A DNA stretch of 64,000 nt, taken from CAVTRI01 sp963737075. Its GTDB lineage: Bacteria > Actinomycetota > Acidimicrobiia > Acidimicrobiales > Palsa-688. Each line of letters starts with the position of its first letter. Positions within the stretch are counted from its first letter, which is position 1. A model generated the notes under the pieces. The model ran no database searches. It was not told where the DNA came from and saw only the letters and a list, made by a program, of their open reading frames with translations. Of the stretch, positions 53,187 to 61,648 are shown one piece after another. The translations under genes and the position numbers were made by a program. The stretch is from contig CAVTRI010000002.1 in assembly GCA_963737075.1 (NCBI GenBank), positions 2,480,001 to 2,544,000 on the forward strand. Direction: 5' to 3'.

Positions 53187-53567
53187 ATGTCCCGTTCCGT
53201 CGATCTTTTCGTCGGCTCTGATCTGCCTGTAGACCAGGTGGCCGACCAGCTCGGTCGCGCCGCTGGCGCCAAGTTCACTCCCAGCCCCAACGGCGCGACA
53301 TATGTTCTGCGCGAGGGCAGCGTCGTGGCGGAGCTCGGCCGTCACCCCTACCTGGACGACGGCGACCTGTTGCTCAGTCGGTACTGCTATGCGTTGTCGT
53401 CCTACGTCCCCGACACCACGCGCCCCCAGGACACGCCGGAAGCGACCGTCCTGCGGCGCATCGCGCAAGCGGTGCGGCAACAGGGGCTGTTCCCGGTGCT
53501 GCTCGTCCTCGACCTCCAGTACCGAGACGCGGATGGGGAGCCGGACAGCCTCCCCGCCGCGCCGTGA
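53187..53567 (+). CDS. Hypothetical protein, 126 aa
   Basis: Not recognised. A compact, soluble protein beginning SRSVDLFVGSDLPVDQVADQLGRAAGAKFTPSPNGATYVLREGSVVAELGRHPYLDDGDLLLSRYCYALSSYV, with mixed alpha/beta character. ATG 53187 follows gaggaggtgttgcc, a good ribosome-binding site. The stop overlaps the next gene's GTG (GTGA), so it may be the partner, for example the immunity protein, of the nuclease-like protein that follows; this is only a positional argument. Confidence 0.6.
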   Translation: MSRSVDLFVGSDLPVDQVADQLGRAAGAKFTPSPNGATYVLREGSVVAELGRHPYLDDGDLLLSRYCYALSSYVPDTTRPQDTPEATVLRRIAQAVRQQGLFPVLLVLDLQYRDADGEPDSLPAAP

Positions 53568-54223
53568 GGGACGACGGGTCCGGTCCGGGTGGGGTGCCGG
53601 GGCCGGGGCGGCGATCTTCTCCGGGTGGGGAGCCGGTGCCGGGGCCCGGGCGGCAGTCCGGGGCGTCCGACTTACGGCAAGCGACGTGGCAGCCCTTGGA
53701 CGCCATGCCGGCCCGATGCGACCACCCGCATGGACGCTCCGGCGGCACGCTCGACGAACGTGCCCGTCGGCTCAGCCACACCGAGCTCGCGGTTGCGCAG
53801 CAGCTGTGCGCTGAGGGACACGAGGTCCGGTCCTTGGCGGAGCGGCCGAGAACGGGGCCGATGGCCGATCTCCAGGTGTGTGGTCAGCCGGTCGAGGTGA
53901 AATCGTGGCTCCCCCTGGTAGACCGCTCGGGGCCGCCGAGCTCCCGGTCGGTGTACAACAAGTTGGCGAGCGCCCGCTCTCAAGCGCCGACGGTCATTCT
54001 TTGGGGCGTCGACGCCGGGGTCACCTCCTCGACCGCCCGGGCCGGAATGGCCGAGTTCGCTGCCAACCGCCGATGGGGCGGGCTCCGCACCGTCCGGGTC
54101 ATCGGGGCCGGGTTCGACCTGTCCTGGCAGCGGCCGTTAGGCGTCGAGGTTGGCCCGCGGCCAGGCGCTGGACACCGGATCCGTGCGCCTCGCCAGCGCC
54201 CTCCGGGACGCGGCCTCGCCTAG
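53564..54223 (+). CDS. PD-(D/E)XK-nuclease-like protein
   Basis: 219 aa. After a Gly/Pro-rich N-terminus, residues about 65-175 read LDERARRLSHTELAVAQQLCAEGHEVRSLAERPRTGPMADLQVCGQPVEVKSWLPL ... VYNKLASARSQAPTVILWG. The D-x(7)-E-x-K arrangement (ADLQVCGQPVEVKSW) is that of PD-(D/E)XK nucleases, and this layout occurs in C-terminal nuclease domains of contact-dependent toxins. No secretion or repeat domain is attached. GTG start overlaps the upstream stop (GTGA). Function inferred only from the motif. Confidence 0.6.
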   Translation: MRDDGSGPGGVPGPGRRSSPGGEPVPGPGRQSGASDLRQATWQPLDAMPARCDHPHGRSGGTLDERARRLSHTELAVAQQLCAEGHEVRSLAERPRTGPMADLQVCGQPVEVKSWLPLVDRSGPPSSRSVYNKLASARSQAPTVILWGVDAGVTSSTARAGMAEFAANRRWGGLRTVRVIGAGFDLSWQRPLGVEVGPRPGAGHRIRAPRQRPPGRGLA

Positions 54224-54281
54224 TCGCCGACCCATCGGGCGTCCCGCCGCAACGACGCCTCGGTGCGCGAAGCTCACCTAT

Positions 54282-57200
54282 GTGACGTCAGTCGACGCCT
54301 GGTCGGCCGAACTGGCCAGCCTGTTGGCAGAGGCGGGCGGTCCGGATGTCGCAGACCGCTTCGCCCACCGCGTCCCGACCTGGTACCGGGAGGTGACCTC
54401 CCCAGTCGAGGCCTTAGGCGACGTGGAAGAGATCCGGCTGCTGGTAGCGGCCGGCCGGCAAGGCCAACCCGGCGGGTCCGGCGCGCAAGCACGGTTCGGC
54501 GGTCAGCACCGGCTCGTCGTACGCACCGGCGGCAACGGCCCGGCGTTCCGGCTGCGGCGGTTCGGCCTCGGACCGGTGGTGCTCTCGGCGTTTCTGCCAG
54601 TGCTGGAGAGCTTCGGCCTGGTCGTCGAAGAGGCGGTGCCGTTCAGATTGGCGGGCTCCGGTGGTGAGCCCGAGGTCTTCGTCGACGACTTCGGCTTGCG
54701 ATTGGGCCTGGAGCCCGACGAGACGGCAGACTTCGATCCGCTCGTGGACGGCAGCCGGCTGGTCGCCGGGTTGGAGGCCGTGGCGGCCGGCCGCTGCGAC
54801 GTCGACTCGCTGAATCGCCTGGTGCTGGCGGCCGGTCTCGACTGGACCCGGGTGATGGTGCTGCGGGCATACCGCCGCTACCGCATTCAAGCCGGACCGG
54901 CGCTCGCCTCGGGCCCAGTGGAAGACGCTCTGGTGGCGTACCCGGCGGTCGCTCGTAGCCTCATCGCCTATTTCGAAGCCCGCTTCGACCCGGCCTGCCG
55001 GGCCACCGACGCCAGCGCCGCAGCAGCCCAGGTCGCAGTGCAGACTGCGTTGGAAGCGGTTTCGGCGTTCCCCGAGGACCAGGCGCTTCGCCACTACCTC
55101 GGGTTGATCGACGCCACTACACGGACGACTTTCTTCCGCCCAGACGGGCTGGGCGGGATCGACGCCACCTCCGGCATCGGGACGGTCACCCTGAAGCTCG
55201 ACGGCGCTCGGATCCCGGATCTGGCGCGGCCGCGGGCCGCACTGGAGACGTGGGTGCATGGCCCATCGGTCGAGGGAATCCACCTGCGGGCGGGTCTCGT
55301 CGCTCGCGGAGGGATCCGGTGGAGCTCCCGACCGGAGGACTTCCGCACCGAGATCCTGAGCCTGGCAATGGCACAGGTGAAAAAAAACGCCATCATCGTG
55401 CCGACCGGGGCAAAAGGCGGCTTTGTCTGTCGCGGCGACGCCGACAACCATACGGAGGCCCTACCGGGGCCCCAGGACGTGAAGTCGACCTACGAGCGCT
55501 TCGTGGGGTCGCTGCTCGACGTGACCGACAACGTGGTCGCCGGGACCGTCGTTTCTCCGCCCGGCGTCCTGGCCACCGACGGGCCGGACCCGTACCTGGT
55601 CGTGGCTGCGGACCGCGGGACGGCTGCCTTGTCCGACACGGCCAACCGCCTCGCCGTAGGAAGACGGTTCTGGTTGGGGGACGCGTTCGCGTCGGGGGGT
55701 TCACACGGCTACGACCACAAGGCGATGGGGATCACCGCGAGGGGAGCGTGGGTGGCCGTGCGGCGCCACTTTCACCAATTGGGGATCGACGTCGCGTCCG
55801 AACCGATCCGGGTGGTGGGCGTGGGCGACATGTCTGGCGACGTCTTCGGGAACGGGATGTTGCACAGCGAAGCGCTGCGGCTGGTGGCGGCGTTCGACGG
55901 CCAGCACGTCTTCATCGACCCCGACCCCGATCCAGCCGCCTCGTTTGCCGAGCGGCAGCGCCTCGCTCGTCTTCCGGGATCAAGCTGGGCGGATTACGAC
56001 CCGAGTGTGATCTCGACCGGGGGCGGCGTCTGGGACAGGTCGGCGAAGCGGATCGTCGTGGCCGTGCCCGCCCGCAGGGCGTTAGGGATCACCGATGCGG
56101 AGCTTTCTCCGCCTGAAGTGATCTCGGCCATTCTGGCTGCGCCGGTAGATCTGCTGTGGTTCGGGGGAGTCGGGACGTTCGTGAAGGCTCCTCGCGAGCC
56201 CGACGCTGACGTCGGCGACCACGCCAACGACGATGTGCGGATCACCTCCGATCGGGTGCGGGCCCGGGTCGTCGCCGAGGGCGGCAATCTGGCGGTGACT
56301 CAGCGGGCGAGGATCGCGTACTCGCGGCGCGGCGGGCGAATCAACACCGACTTCATCGACAACGCAGCCGGCGTGGCGACCTCGGACCGCGAGGTCAACC
56401 TCAAGGTTCTGTTGGGCCTGGCGGTCGACGCCGGTCGCCTGGACGAACAAGGAAGGGATCGCTTGCTCTCCGACGCCACCGATGCGGTGGCTGCCGCGGT
56501 TCTCTCCCAGGTCGACCGCGCCGTCTCCGCACTGGATCGTGCGGTGCCAGCCAGCGCCGCGCAACTGGGTGCGTACCAGGCGCTGCTAGAGGACCTGGTC
56601 GCGGCCGGTGTGCTCGACCGGTCGGTCGAAGGATTGCCCGACCTGGAGGAGATGGCGACGCGAAGCCAAGCTGGGGCGGGGATGATCCGCCCGGAGCTCG
56701 CGGTACTGCTGGCATACGCCAAGTCGGCGTTAGCGGCGGACATCGAGGCAGACGGCGCCCTGGTCCGGGACGCGACGATCATCGAGATGGTCGCCGACTA
56801 CTTTCCCGCGGCCATACGGGAGCGGTTCGGCGACCTGGTCGGCGCCCACCGGCTGTACCCGCAGCTGGCCGCCACCAGCGTCGCTGGTGACATTGTCGAC
56901 CAGATGGGCGTGATCTGGGCCCACGAGTCCGCGGCCGAGCTCGGCCGCACGGTGCCCGAAGTGGTGGCGGCGTTCTGGGCCGCCCGTCAGGTCCTCGACG
57001 CCGGCGCCTTATGGGCGGACCTGGAAGCGGCGTCTCCGGGCCTTGCCGCCGACGCGGAAGCGCGGCTGCACCAGTTGGTCGTCGAGGCTGTCGACACACT
57101 CGCACGCGCCTATCTGCGCAGGCCGGGGATGGTCGACCCCGCGCGGCTCATCAGCCACGACCGGCCGGTCGCCCAGGCGATCGCGGCTGCCGGTCCTCCG

Positions 57201-57728
57201 GAGCTTCCCGACCGGGACCAGCGGGCGGACCTGCTCGACCTGGGCATCACGCCCAGCATGGCCGCCCGGTACGCGGGTACCGCCCGGCTGGCGCGGTGCT
57301 CGGACGCCAGCGAATTGGCGCGCGACCTCGGGCGGCCCATCACGGATGTAACGGAGACCCTGGCGAAGATCGACGGCGACAGCGGCGCCGACCGGCTCCG
57401 GCAGGCCATCGAACGCATCCCCATCCACGGCCGGTGGCAGGCCTGGCAGGCTCGTGCGCTGCTCGACGACCTGGAGAGCTGGCGGCACCGGGTTGCCCGT
57501 GACGCCCTGCAGGGACACCGTGGCCAAACTCCAGCCGAAGCCACCTCGGCATGGGTACAGCCGCGGCGAGCCGACCTCCGCCATACCCACCGGCTGCTCG
57601 ACCAGCTCCAGCCCGCCGACCGCGACGCGCTGTTGCTCGCCGCTCTGGTACTGCGTAGCCTCAGGAAGGCGGCGACCACAGCGGATCTTCCAGCGGAAGA
57701 TCACCTTCGGGCGGCGAGTGAGGGGTGA
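54282..57728 (+). CDS. NAD-specific glutamate dehydrogenase, large type
   Basis: 1148 aa of the large NAD-glutamate dehydrogenase family. The catalytic core is seen in GIHLRAGLVARGGIRWSSRPEDFRTEILSLAMAQVKKNAIIVPTGAKGGFVCRG, with the substrate Lys pair, followed by ALPGPQDVKSTYERFVGSLLDVTDNVV, the coenzyme domain VVGVGDMSGDVFGNGMLHSEALRLVAAFDGQHVFIDPDPD, and a long helical tail. It oxidises glutamate to 2-oxoglutarate and ammonia. The best-known actinobacterial enzymes are about 1600 aa; the long N-terminal regulatory region is absent here. GTG 54282 is chosen; the frame is open further upstream but without homology. Confidence 0.9.
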   Translation: MTSVDAWSAELASLLAEAGGPDVADRFAHRVPTWYREVTSPVEALGDVEEIRLLVAAGRQGQPGGSGAQARFGGQHRLVVRTGGNGPAFRLRRFGLGPVVLSAFLPVLESFGLVVEEAVPFRLAGSGGEPEVFVDDFGLRLGLEPDETADFDPLVDGSRLVAGLEAVAAGRCDVDSLNRLVLAAGLDWTRVMVLRAYRRYRIQAGPALASGPVEDALVAYPAVARSLIAYFEARFDPACRATDASAAAAQVAVQTALEAVSAFPEDQALRHYLGLIDATTRTTFFRPDGLGGIDATSGIGTVTLKLDGARIPDLARPRAALETWVHGPSVEGIHLRAGLVARGGIRWSSRPEDFRTEILSLAMAQVKKNAIIVPTGAKGGFVCRGDADNHTEALPGPQDVKSTYERFVGSLLDVTDNVVAGTVVSPPGVLATDGPDPYLVVAADRGTAALSDTANRLAVGRRFWLGDAFASGGSHGYDHKAMGITARGAWVAVRRHFHQLGIDVASEPIRVVGVGDMSGDVFGNGMLHSEALRLVAAFDGQHVFIDPDPDPAASFAERQRLARLPGSSWADYDPSVISTGGGVWDRSAKRIVVAVPARRALGITDAELSPPEVISAILAAPVDLLWFGGVGTFVKAPREPDADVGDHANDDVRITSDRVRARVVAEGGNLAVTQRARIAYSRRGGRINTDFIDNAAGVATSDREVNLKVLLGLAVDAGRLDEQGRDRLLSDATDAVAAAVLSQVDRAVSALDRAVPASAAQLGAYQALLEDLVAAGVLDRSVEGLPDLEEMATRSQAGAGMIRPELAVLLAYAKSALAADIEADGALVRDATIIEMVADYFPAAIRERFGDLVGAHRLYPQLAATSVAGDIVDQMGVIWAHESAAELGRTVPEVVAAFWAARQVLDAGALWADLEAASPGLAADAEARLHQLVVEAVDTLARAYLRRPGMVDPARLISHDRPVAQAIAAAGPPELPDRDQRADLLDLGITPSMAARYAGTARLARCSDASELARDLGRPITDVTETLAKIDGDSGADRLRQAIERIPIHGRWQAWQARALLDDLESWRHRVARDALQGHRGQTPAEATSAWVQPRRADLRHTHRLLDQLQPADRDALLLAALVLRSLRKAATTADLPAEDHLRAASEG

Positions 57729-58572
57729 GCGGCTCGGCGACCAGCGCCCGGGTCGCAGTCCAGGCCGATTCCACCGCGTCCAACCGGCTGGCGGCGCTCA
57801 CACGGAGACGGACGGCCACCGCCGCCGCCAACACGTGGGCCAAAGCCAACCCGCCGATCATGCTGTCGAACGGTCCCACCCCCTGCGCGGCGATCAGGAA
57901 CGTCTCGGTCGCCGTGGCCGCCAGCGGCGACAACGGGCTGTCCGTGATGGCGATGACGTCCGCTCCTCTCCCGGCCACCCAGCGGAGCATTCCTGCCAGC
58001 GCCCGCTCATAGCGGCGGATGTCGATACCGACGACGATGTCGCCGCCGGCGAGCCCCGCCAGACCGCGGCTGACCGCGGTCTCGGAACCCGTGACCAGAT
58101 CGACACCATCTCGGAGAAGACCGAGCTGGGTAGCGAGCACCACCGCGATGGGTGCCGTCATCTCACCGGGCAGGATCCAGATGTGCCGCTGACGGTCCGC
58201 GAGCACGGTGGCGATGCGCTCCAAGGTTGCGGGGTAGACGGCGTCGAGGGTCCGGGTGACGTTGTCGTGCTCGACTGCATGCACCCGGCCGAGGAGATCG
58301 GTGGGCGGGCGCTGCCGGATGCGGTCACGCGCGGGGGCTAGTTGCCCGGACAGCTCTTGCTGCACGTCTCCCTGGAGATCGACGAACCCGCCGTACCCGA
58401 GCTTGACCGCCAGGCGAACCACGGACGGCCCGCTGGTTCCCGCCCGCTTGGCGACCTGGGCGACGGTCCCGAACGCGATCGTCTGCGGCTCGCTGGCCAG
58501 TACCTCCGCGATCTTTCGCTCGGTCGCGGTCAAGCGCTCGGCGTGTTCCATGATCCGCTCGACGACACTCAT
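57661..58572 (-). CDS. MurR/RpiR family transcriptional regulator
   Basis: 303 aa. An N-terminal HTH_6 domain (ERIMEHAERLTATERKIAEVLASEPQTIAFGTVAQVAKRAGTSGPSVVRLAVKLGYGGFVDLQ) is followed by a SIS sugar-phosphate-binding domain (RTLDAVYPATLERIATVLADRQRHIWILPGEM ... DIVVGIDIRRYERALAGMLRWVAGRGADVIAITDSPLSPL). It normally senses a sugar phosphate; no sugar gene is adjacent. The 3' end overlaps the end of the convergent glutamate dehydrogenase gene by 68 bp, so both ends code on opposite strands. Confidence 0.9.
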   Translation of the reverse strand: MSVVERIMEHAERLTATERKIAEVLASEPQTIAFGTVAQVAKRAGTSGPSVVRLAVKLGYGGFVDLQGDVQQELSGQLAPARDRIRQRPPTDLLGRVHAVEHDNVTRTLDAVYPATLERIATVLADRQRHIWILPGEMTAPIAVVLATQLGLLRDGVDLVTGSETAVSRGLAGLAGGDIVVGIDIRRYERALAGMLRWVAGRGADVIAITDSPLSPLAATATETFLIAAQGVGPFDSMIGGLALAHVLAAAVAVRLRVSAASRLDAVESAWTATRALVAEPLTPHSPPEGDLPLEDPLWSPPS

Positions 58573-58738
58573 GTCGACCCGGAGCCTACCGACGGGCGCG
58601 GAACCCTTCGCCGCCCGGCGGCGTCACTCCGGACCACCACAACCGGCGTTCGGGCGGTCATCGTCGAGCCGAACATTGACGAGTTGTTCGCACCCAGCCC
58701 CGAACTTCCACGACAACTCGCGTGCATACGCGCGATTT

Positions 58739-58782
58739 CTCGTCGAAGTTCACCGGATGCTGCCAACTACTCGTCGAAGTTC
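58739..58782. repeat. Direct repeat CTCGTCGAAGTTC
   Basis: Two perfect 13-bp copies at 58739-58751 and 58770-58782, 31 bp apart (about three helical turns), upstream of the RpiR gene. A related inverted element (CGAACTTCCACGACAACTCG, 58701-58720) lies near. Possible binding sites for RpiR. Confidence 0.4.
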
Positions 58783-58830
58783 GAGCCGCCCCCCGCGTTT
58801 CCAGCCGCCTTCCGCGCATGAGATCGGGCG

Positions 58831-59622
58831 TCAGCGGCGGTCGACAAACAATGACTGGATGGCCCGTCCGACGGTGCCTGAACGATCGAACAGACGGCTC
58901 TCGGCCTGACCGAAGCCTTCGTTGGATAGGCGCGTGACGGCGTCCATGCCGAGCCATTCCCCTTCCGGCAGCCGGCCCAACGTGACCGTGAGGTCAGGGT
59001 TGATGAACATGTACGTGTCGAACGGGACGACGCGGCTCAGCCCGTTGCCGAAGTCGGCCACGGCGGCGCAGCGTTGAAGCGGCGTGGGGTCCTCGCCGCC
59101 GACGACCGGATTCCGGAGGCGCCACCAAACGGTGACCGGACCCTCCTCGTCGAAGCTCCCGGCCACCAACCGGAAGTCGACCGCCTCCCCGAAAGCGAAG
59201 TAGTCCAGACGGGTCGGCACATTGCTCGGCTCCGGCAGGCTCGGGGGGGCGACGCCGAGGGGTGGGCCGGCGGGGGCGATCGGAATGGCGGCTGTTCGGA
59301 TCTGGAGGGCCCGGGCGCCGGCAACTTCGAGGTTGCCCGCATGCAGCGCCACTTCCACCAGGCGCACCTTGCGACCGGGTCTTACCAGCGTGGTGTGGAC
59401 GTCGAGGGGTGTGAGGGGCACCGGCCGCAACAGTTCCACGGTAAGCCGGACCGTCTGCATGTCCGGGACCGGATCTGTCCGCTCGACGGCCCGGGCCAGC
59501 AGGGCCGACACCGCGCCCCCGTGCTGGGCCTCCGGTGACCACGGCCCGGCCGTGATCGGCTGCGGCTGGTAGCGCCCGCCGTTCGGCCCGTCTGCCTCCA
59601 CGAGGTACAAGGCGTCACTCAT
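58831..59622 (-). CDS. Acyl-CoA thioesterase family protein (TesB-like double hotdog)
   Basis: 263 aa: GRYQPQPITAGPWSPEAQHGGAVSALLARAVERT, VRLTVELLRPVPLTPLDVHTTLVRPGRKVRLVEVALHAGNLEVAGARALQ, and a second hotdog half (CAAVADFGNGLSRVVPFDTYMFINPDLTVTLGRLPEGEWLGMDAVTRLSNEGFGQAESRLFD). It should hydrolyse medium- or long-chain acyl-CoA; common in actinobacteria. It stands alone between RpiR and a tandem repeat. Confidence 0.88.
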   Translation of the reverse strand: MSDALYLVEADGPNGGRYQPQPITAGPWSPEAQHGGAVSALLARAVERTDPVPDMQTVRLTVELLRPVPLTPLDVHTTLVRPGRKVRLVEVALHAGNLEVAGARALQIRTAAIPIAPAGPPLGVAPPSLPEPSNVPTRLDYFAFGEAVDFRLVAGSFDEEGPVTVWWRLRNPVVGGEDPTPLQRCAAVADFGNGLSRVVPFDTYMFINPDLTVTLGRLPEGEWLGMDAVTRLSNEGFGQAESRLFDRSGTVGRAIQSLFVDRR

Positions 59623-59650
59623 TCGGGCAAGGTACCGGCGACGAGGTTGT

Positions 59651-59736
59651 CGCCGCTCCGCGCGCCCTGTGCCGCCTCGGCAGTTCTCCGCGGCGCCGCT
59701 CCGCGCGCCGTGTGCCGCCTGGGCAGATCTCCGCGG
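59651..59736. repeat. 43-bp tandem repeat, two copies
   Basis: Copies at 59651-59693 and 59694-59736 differ at three to four positions. They lie between the thioesterase start and the murA end in a 278-bp stretch without a gene. GC-rich; no coding or RNA function recognised. Confidence 0.7.
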
Positions 59737-59900
59737 CGCGCAGACGTGTCACCTGGCACTCCAAATGGCGCGTTCAGCGGCCCCAGTGACGCCTGTCCGC
59801 GCCACATGGCGGCTTCGATGACGCCCTACGCGCCCTCAACCGGCCGGTAGCCGCCAAAAGGCGCGCTCGGCCGCGCAGAAGAGGACGCCCCGAAGAAGGC

Positions 59901-61202
59901 TCAGAGGGTCTGGAGTTCGAGTCCGAGGGATCGCAGTTGGTCGGCTGGGCGGTGGTAGCCGCGCTCCAGGTGTTGCACACCCCGCAGGGTGGAGGGGCCC
60001 TGCGCGGCGGCGGCGGCGATCACGCTCGAGAAGCCGGCGCGGACGTCTGGGATTTCGACCTCCGCCCCCCGAAGCTTGGACACGCCACGCACGACGGCGG
60101 AGTGGAGGAGGCTGCTGTCGTAGAAGCGGCACGCGGAGCCGCCCAGGCAGGTGGAAAACAGCTCGATCTCCCCGCCCATCTCCTGCAGCGCGGGCACGTA
60201 GACAAAGCGGTCCTCGTACACCGTCTCGTGGAGCACCGACATCCCGTCCGCCTGGGTGAACAGCACCATCAGTGGCGTCTGCCAGTCGGTCATGAACCCC
60301 GGGTGTACATCGGTTTGCACGGCAGCTGCGCGCAATCCGTCGGGAGCGGACGCGGTCATGCCCACGTCGTCGACGTCGACGCGGGCGCCCATCCGCGACA
60401 GCGTGGTGATGGCGGTTACGAGCCGGTCCTGACCGCAACCGACCACGCGAACCTGTCCTCCGGTGAGCAGCCCGGCGATCAGGTAGCTGAACGCCTCGTT
60501 GCGGTCGCCGAGCAGCCGGCTGCGGGCGCCTCGCAGACGCGGCACTCCTTCGATCACGATCCGGCGGTCGCGGCCAAGCTCGATGCGGGCCCCCATCCGC
60601 TGGAGGAACAACGCCAGCTCCAGAACCTCAGGTTCGCTGGCCCCGTTCCGGATGACTGTCCTCCCCTCGGCAACCGCGCCGGTGAGCAGCGCGGACTCGG
60701 TCGCGCCGACACTCGGGTACGGCAGCTCGATGATGGCCCCGTGCAGGCGGCTGCAGCGGGCGCTGATGCCGTCGTCAGTGACGTCCACCTCGGCGCCGAA
60801 CGCACGCAGGGCGTCCACATGGAAATCGACCGGGCGGCTGCCGATGCGGTCGCCGCCGACGCGGGGCACCCAGGCCTCCCCGCACAGATGCACCAGAGGC
60901 CCGAGCAGGAGGACCGGAATACGGTTGAGCCCGCTGAAGGACAGCGGCACGGCGGACGCCGGCTCGCTCGGAGGCGCCACGGTCAGGCTGTCCCCGTCGA
61001 CGTGCACGTCGGCGCCCAGGGCACGCAGGATGCTGGCGGTGATGCCGACGTCGCCGACGTCGGGGACGTTGGTCACCGTGCTCGGCCCGTCACCGAGAAT
61101 CGCCGCCACCATGTGTTTGGTCACCGCGTTCTTGGAGCCACGGACCGCGACCTCCCCGCGCAACGGTCCGGACGGCTCGATCAGCCAGGCATCGGAAGAC
61201 AC
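59901..61202 (-). CDS. murA: UDP-N-acetylglucosamine 1-carboxyvinyltransferase (MurA), Asp variant
   Basis: 433 aa. The EPSP-synthase-like fold begins AWLIEPSGPLRGEVAVRGSKNAVTKHMVAAIL with the active-site Lys (SKNA). The motif that normally reads GGCAIGxRPVD reads GGDRIGSRPVD here: the catalytic Cys is Asp (residue 118), as in Mycobacterium, which makes the enzyme insensitive to fosfomycin. The late motif GGEIELFSTCLGG and the C-terminal HLERGYHRP are present. It adds enolpyruvate from PEP to UDP-GlcNAc, the first step of peptidoglycan synthesis. GTG 61202 starts at the family's first residues; ATG 61262 would nearly collide with the divergent gene. Confidence 0.88.
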   Translation of the reverse strand: MSSDAWLIEPSGPLRGEVAVRGSKNAVTKHMVAAILGDGPSTVTNVPDVGDVGITASILRALGADVHVDGDSLTVAPPSEPASAVPLSFSGLNRIPVLLLGPLVHLCGEAWVPRVGGDRIGSRPVDFHVDALRAFGAEVDVTDDGISARCSRLHGAIIELPYPSVGATESALLTGAVAEGRTVIRNGASEPEVLELALFLQRMGARIELGRDRRIVIEGVPRLRGARSRLLGDRNEAFSYLIAGLLTGGQVRVVGCGQDRLVTAITTLSRMGARVDVDDVGMTASAPDGLRAAAVQTDVHPGFMTDWQTPLMVLFTQADGMSVLHETVYEDRFVYVPALQEMGGEIELFSTCLGGSACRFYDSSLLHSAVVRGVSKLRGAEVEIPDVRAGFSSVIAAAAAQGPSTLRGVQHLERGYHRPADQLRSLGLELQTL

Positions 61203-61267
61203 TCGAGCCAGGCTATCCGCCGCATCTTCTCGCTCCCGACCATCCTCGGTTCTGGTAGCCATGGGCT

Positions 61268-61648
61268 GTGTTCGTGCTGGTGGACGCCGCTTCGCCGACG
61301 ACATCGACGACACGGGCCGCTTCGTCGACGACACAGCCGGGCGCGGTGATCACCATCCCGCCCGGGGGCACCGCCCCCGCGATCGTCGGACCTCACAACG
61401 ACAGCAGCGACTTCTACGCGCTGGGGTTCGCGTTGGCCGGGATCATCGTGGCGATCGTGGTCGTGCGGATGGTGTTCCGGACGAGAACTCACCCGTCGCG
61501 CCTGCCTGAGGAACGCCGACCGGGCGCTCCCGACGAACCCGCGAACACGCGAGAAACTCCGGACGAACCCGGGAACACGCGAGAAACTCCGGACGAACCC
61601 GGGAACACGCGAGAAACTCCCGACGAACCCGGCCAACCGCGAACCTAG
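61268..61648 (+). CDS. Single-pass membrane protein with 10-residue repeats
   Basis: 126 aa, not recognised. A Thr/Ser-rich, Pro-rich outer part (about 1-45), one membrane helix (about 50-68, YALGFALAGIIVAIVVVRMVF), and a cytoplasmic tail with three to four copies of the unit PDEPGNTRET. The first codon is GTG at 61268. Its stop overlaps the end of the convergent membrane-protein gene by 4 bp. The repeat unit is coded by exact 30-bp DNA repeats. Confidence 0.6.
   Translation: MFVLVDAASPTTSTTRAASSTTQPGAVITIPPGGTAPAIVGPHNDSSDFYALGFALAGIIVAIVVVRMVFRTRTHPSRLPEERRPGAPDEPANTRETPDEPGNTRETPDEPGNTRETPDEPGQPRT
61531..61630. repeat. 30-bp tandem repeat in the tail of the membrane protein
   Basis: Units begin at 61531, 61561 and 61591, with a partial unit at 61621. 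The second and third are identical and the first differs at only a few positions. In-frame, so copy-number change would only alter tail length. Confidence 0.85.

Noticed and set aside
59651..59736. CRISPR array
   Set aside because: Only two direct units without spacers; it is a simple tandem duplication. No array or cas gene was seen in the window.
59937..61349. 470-aa plus-strand frame
   Set aside because: Opposite murA; no recognisable domain.
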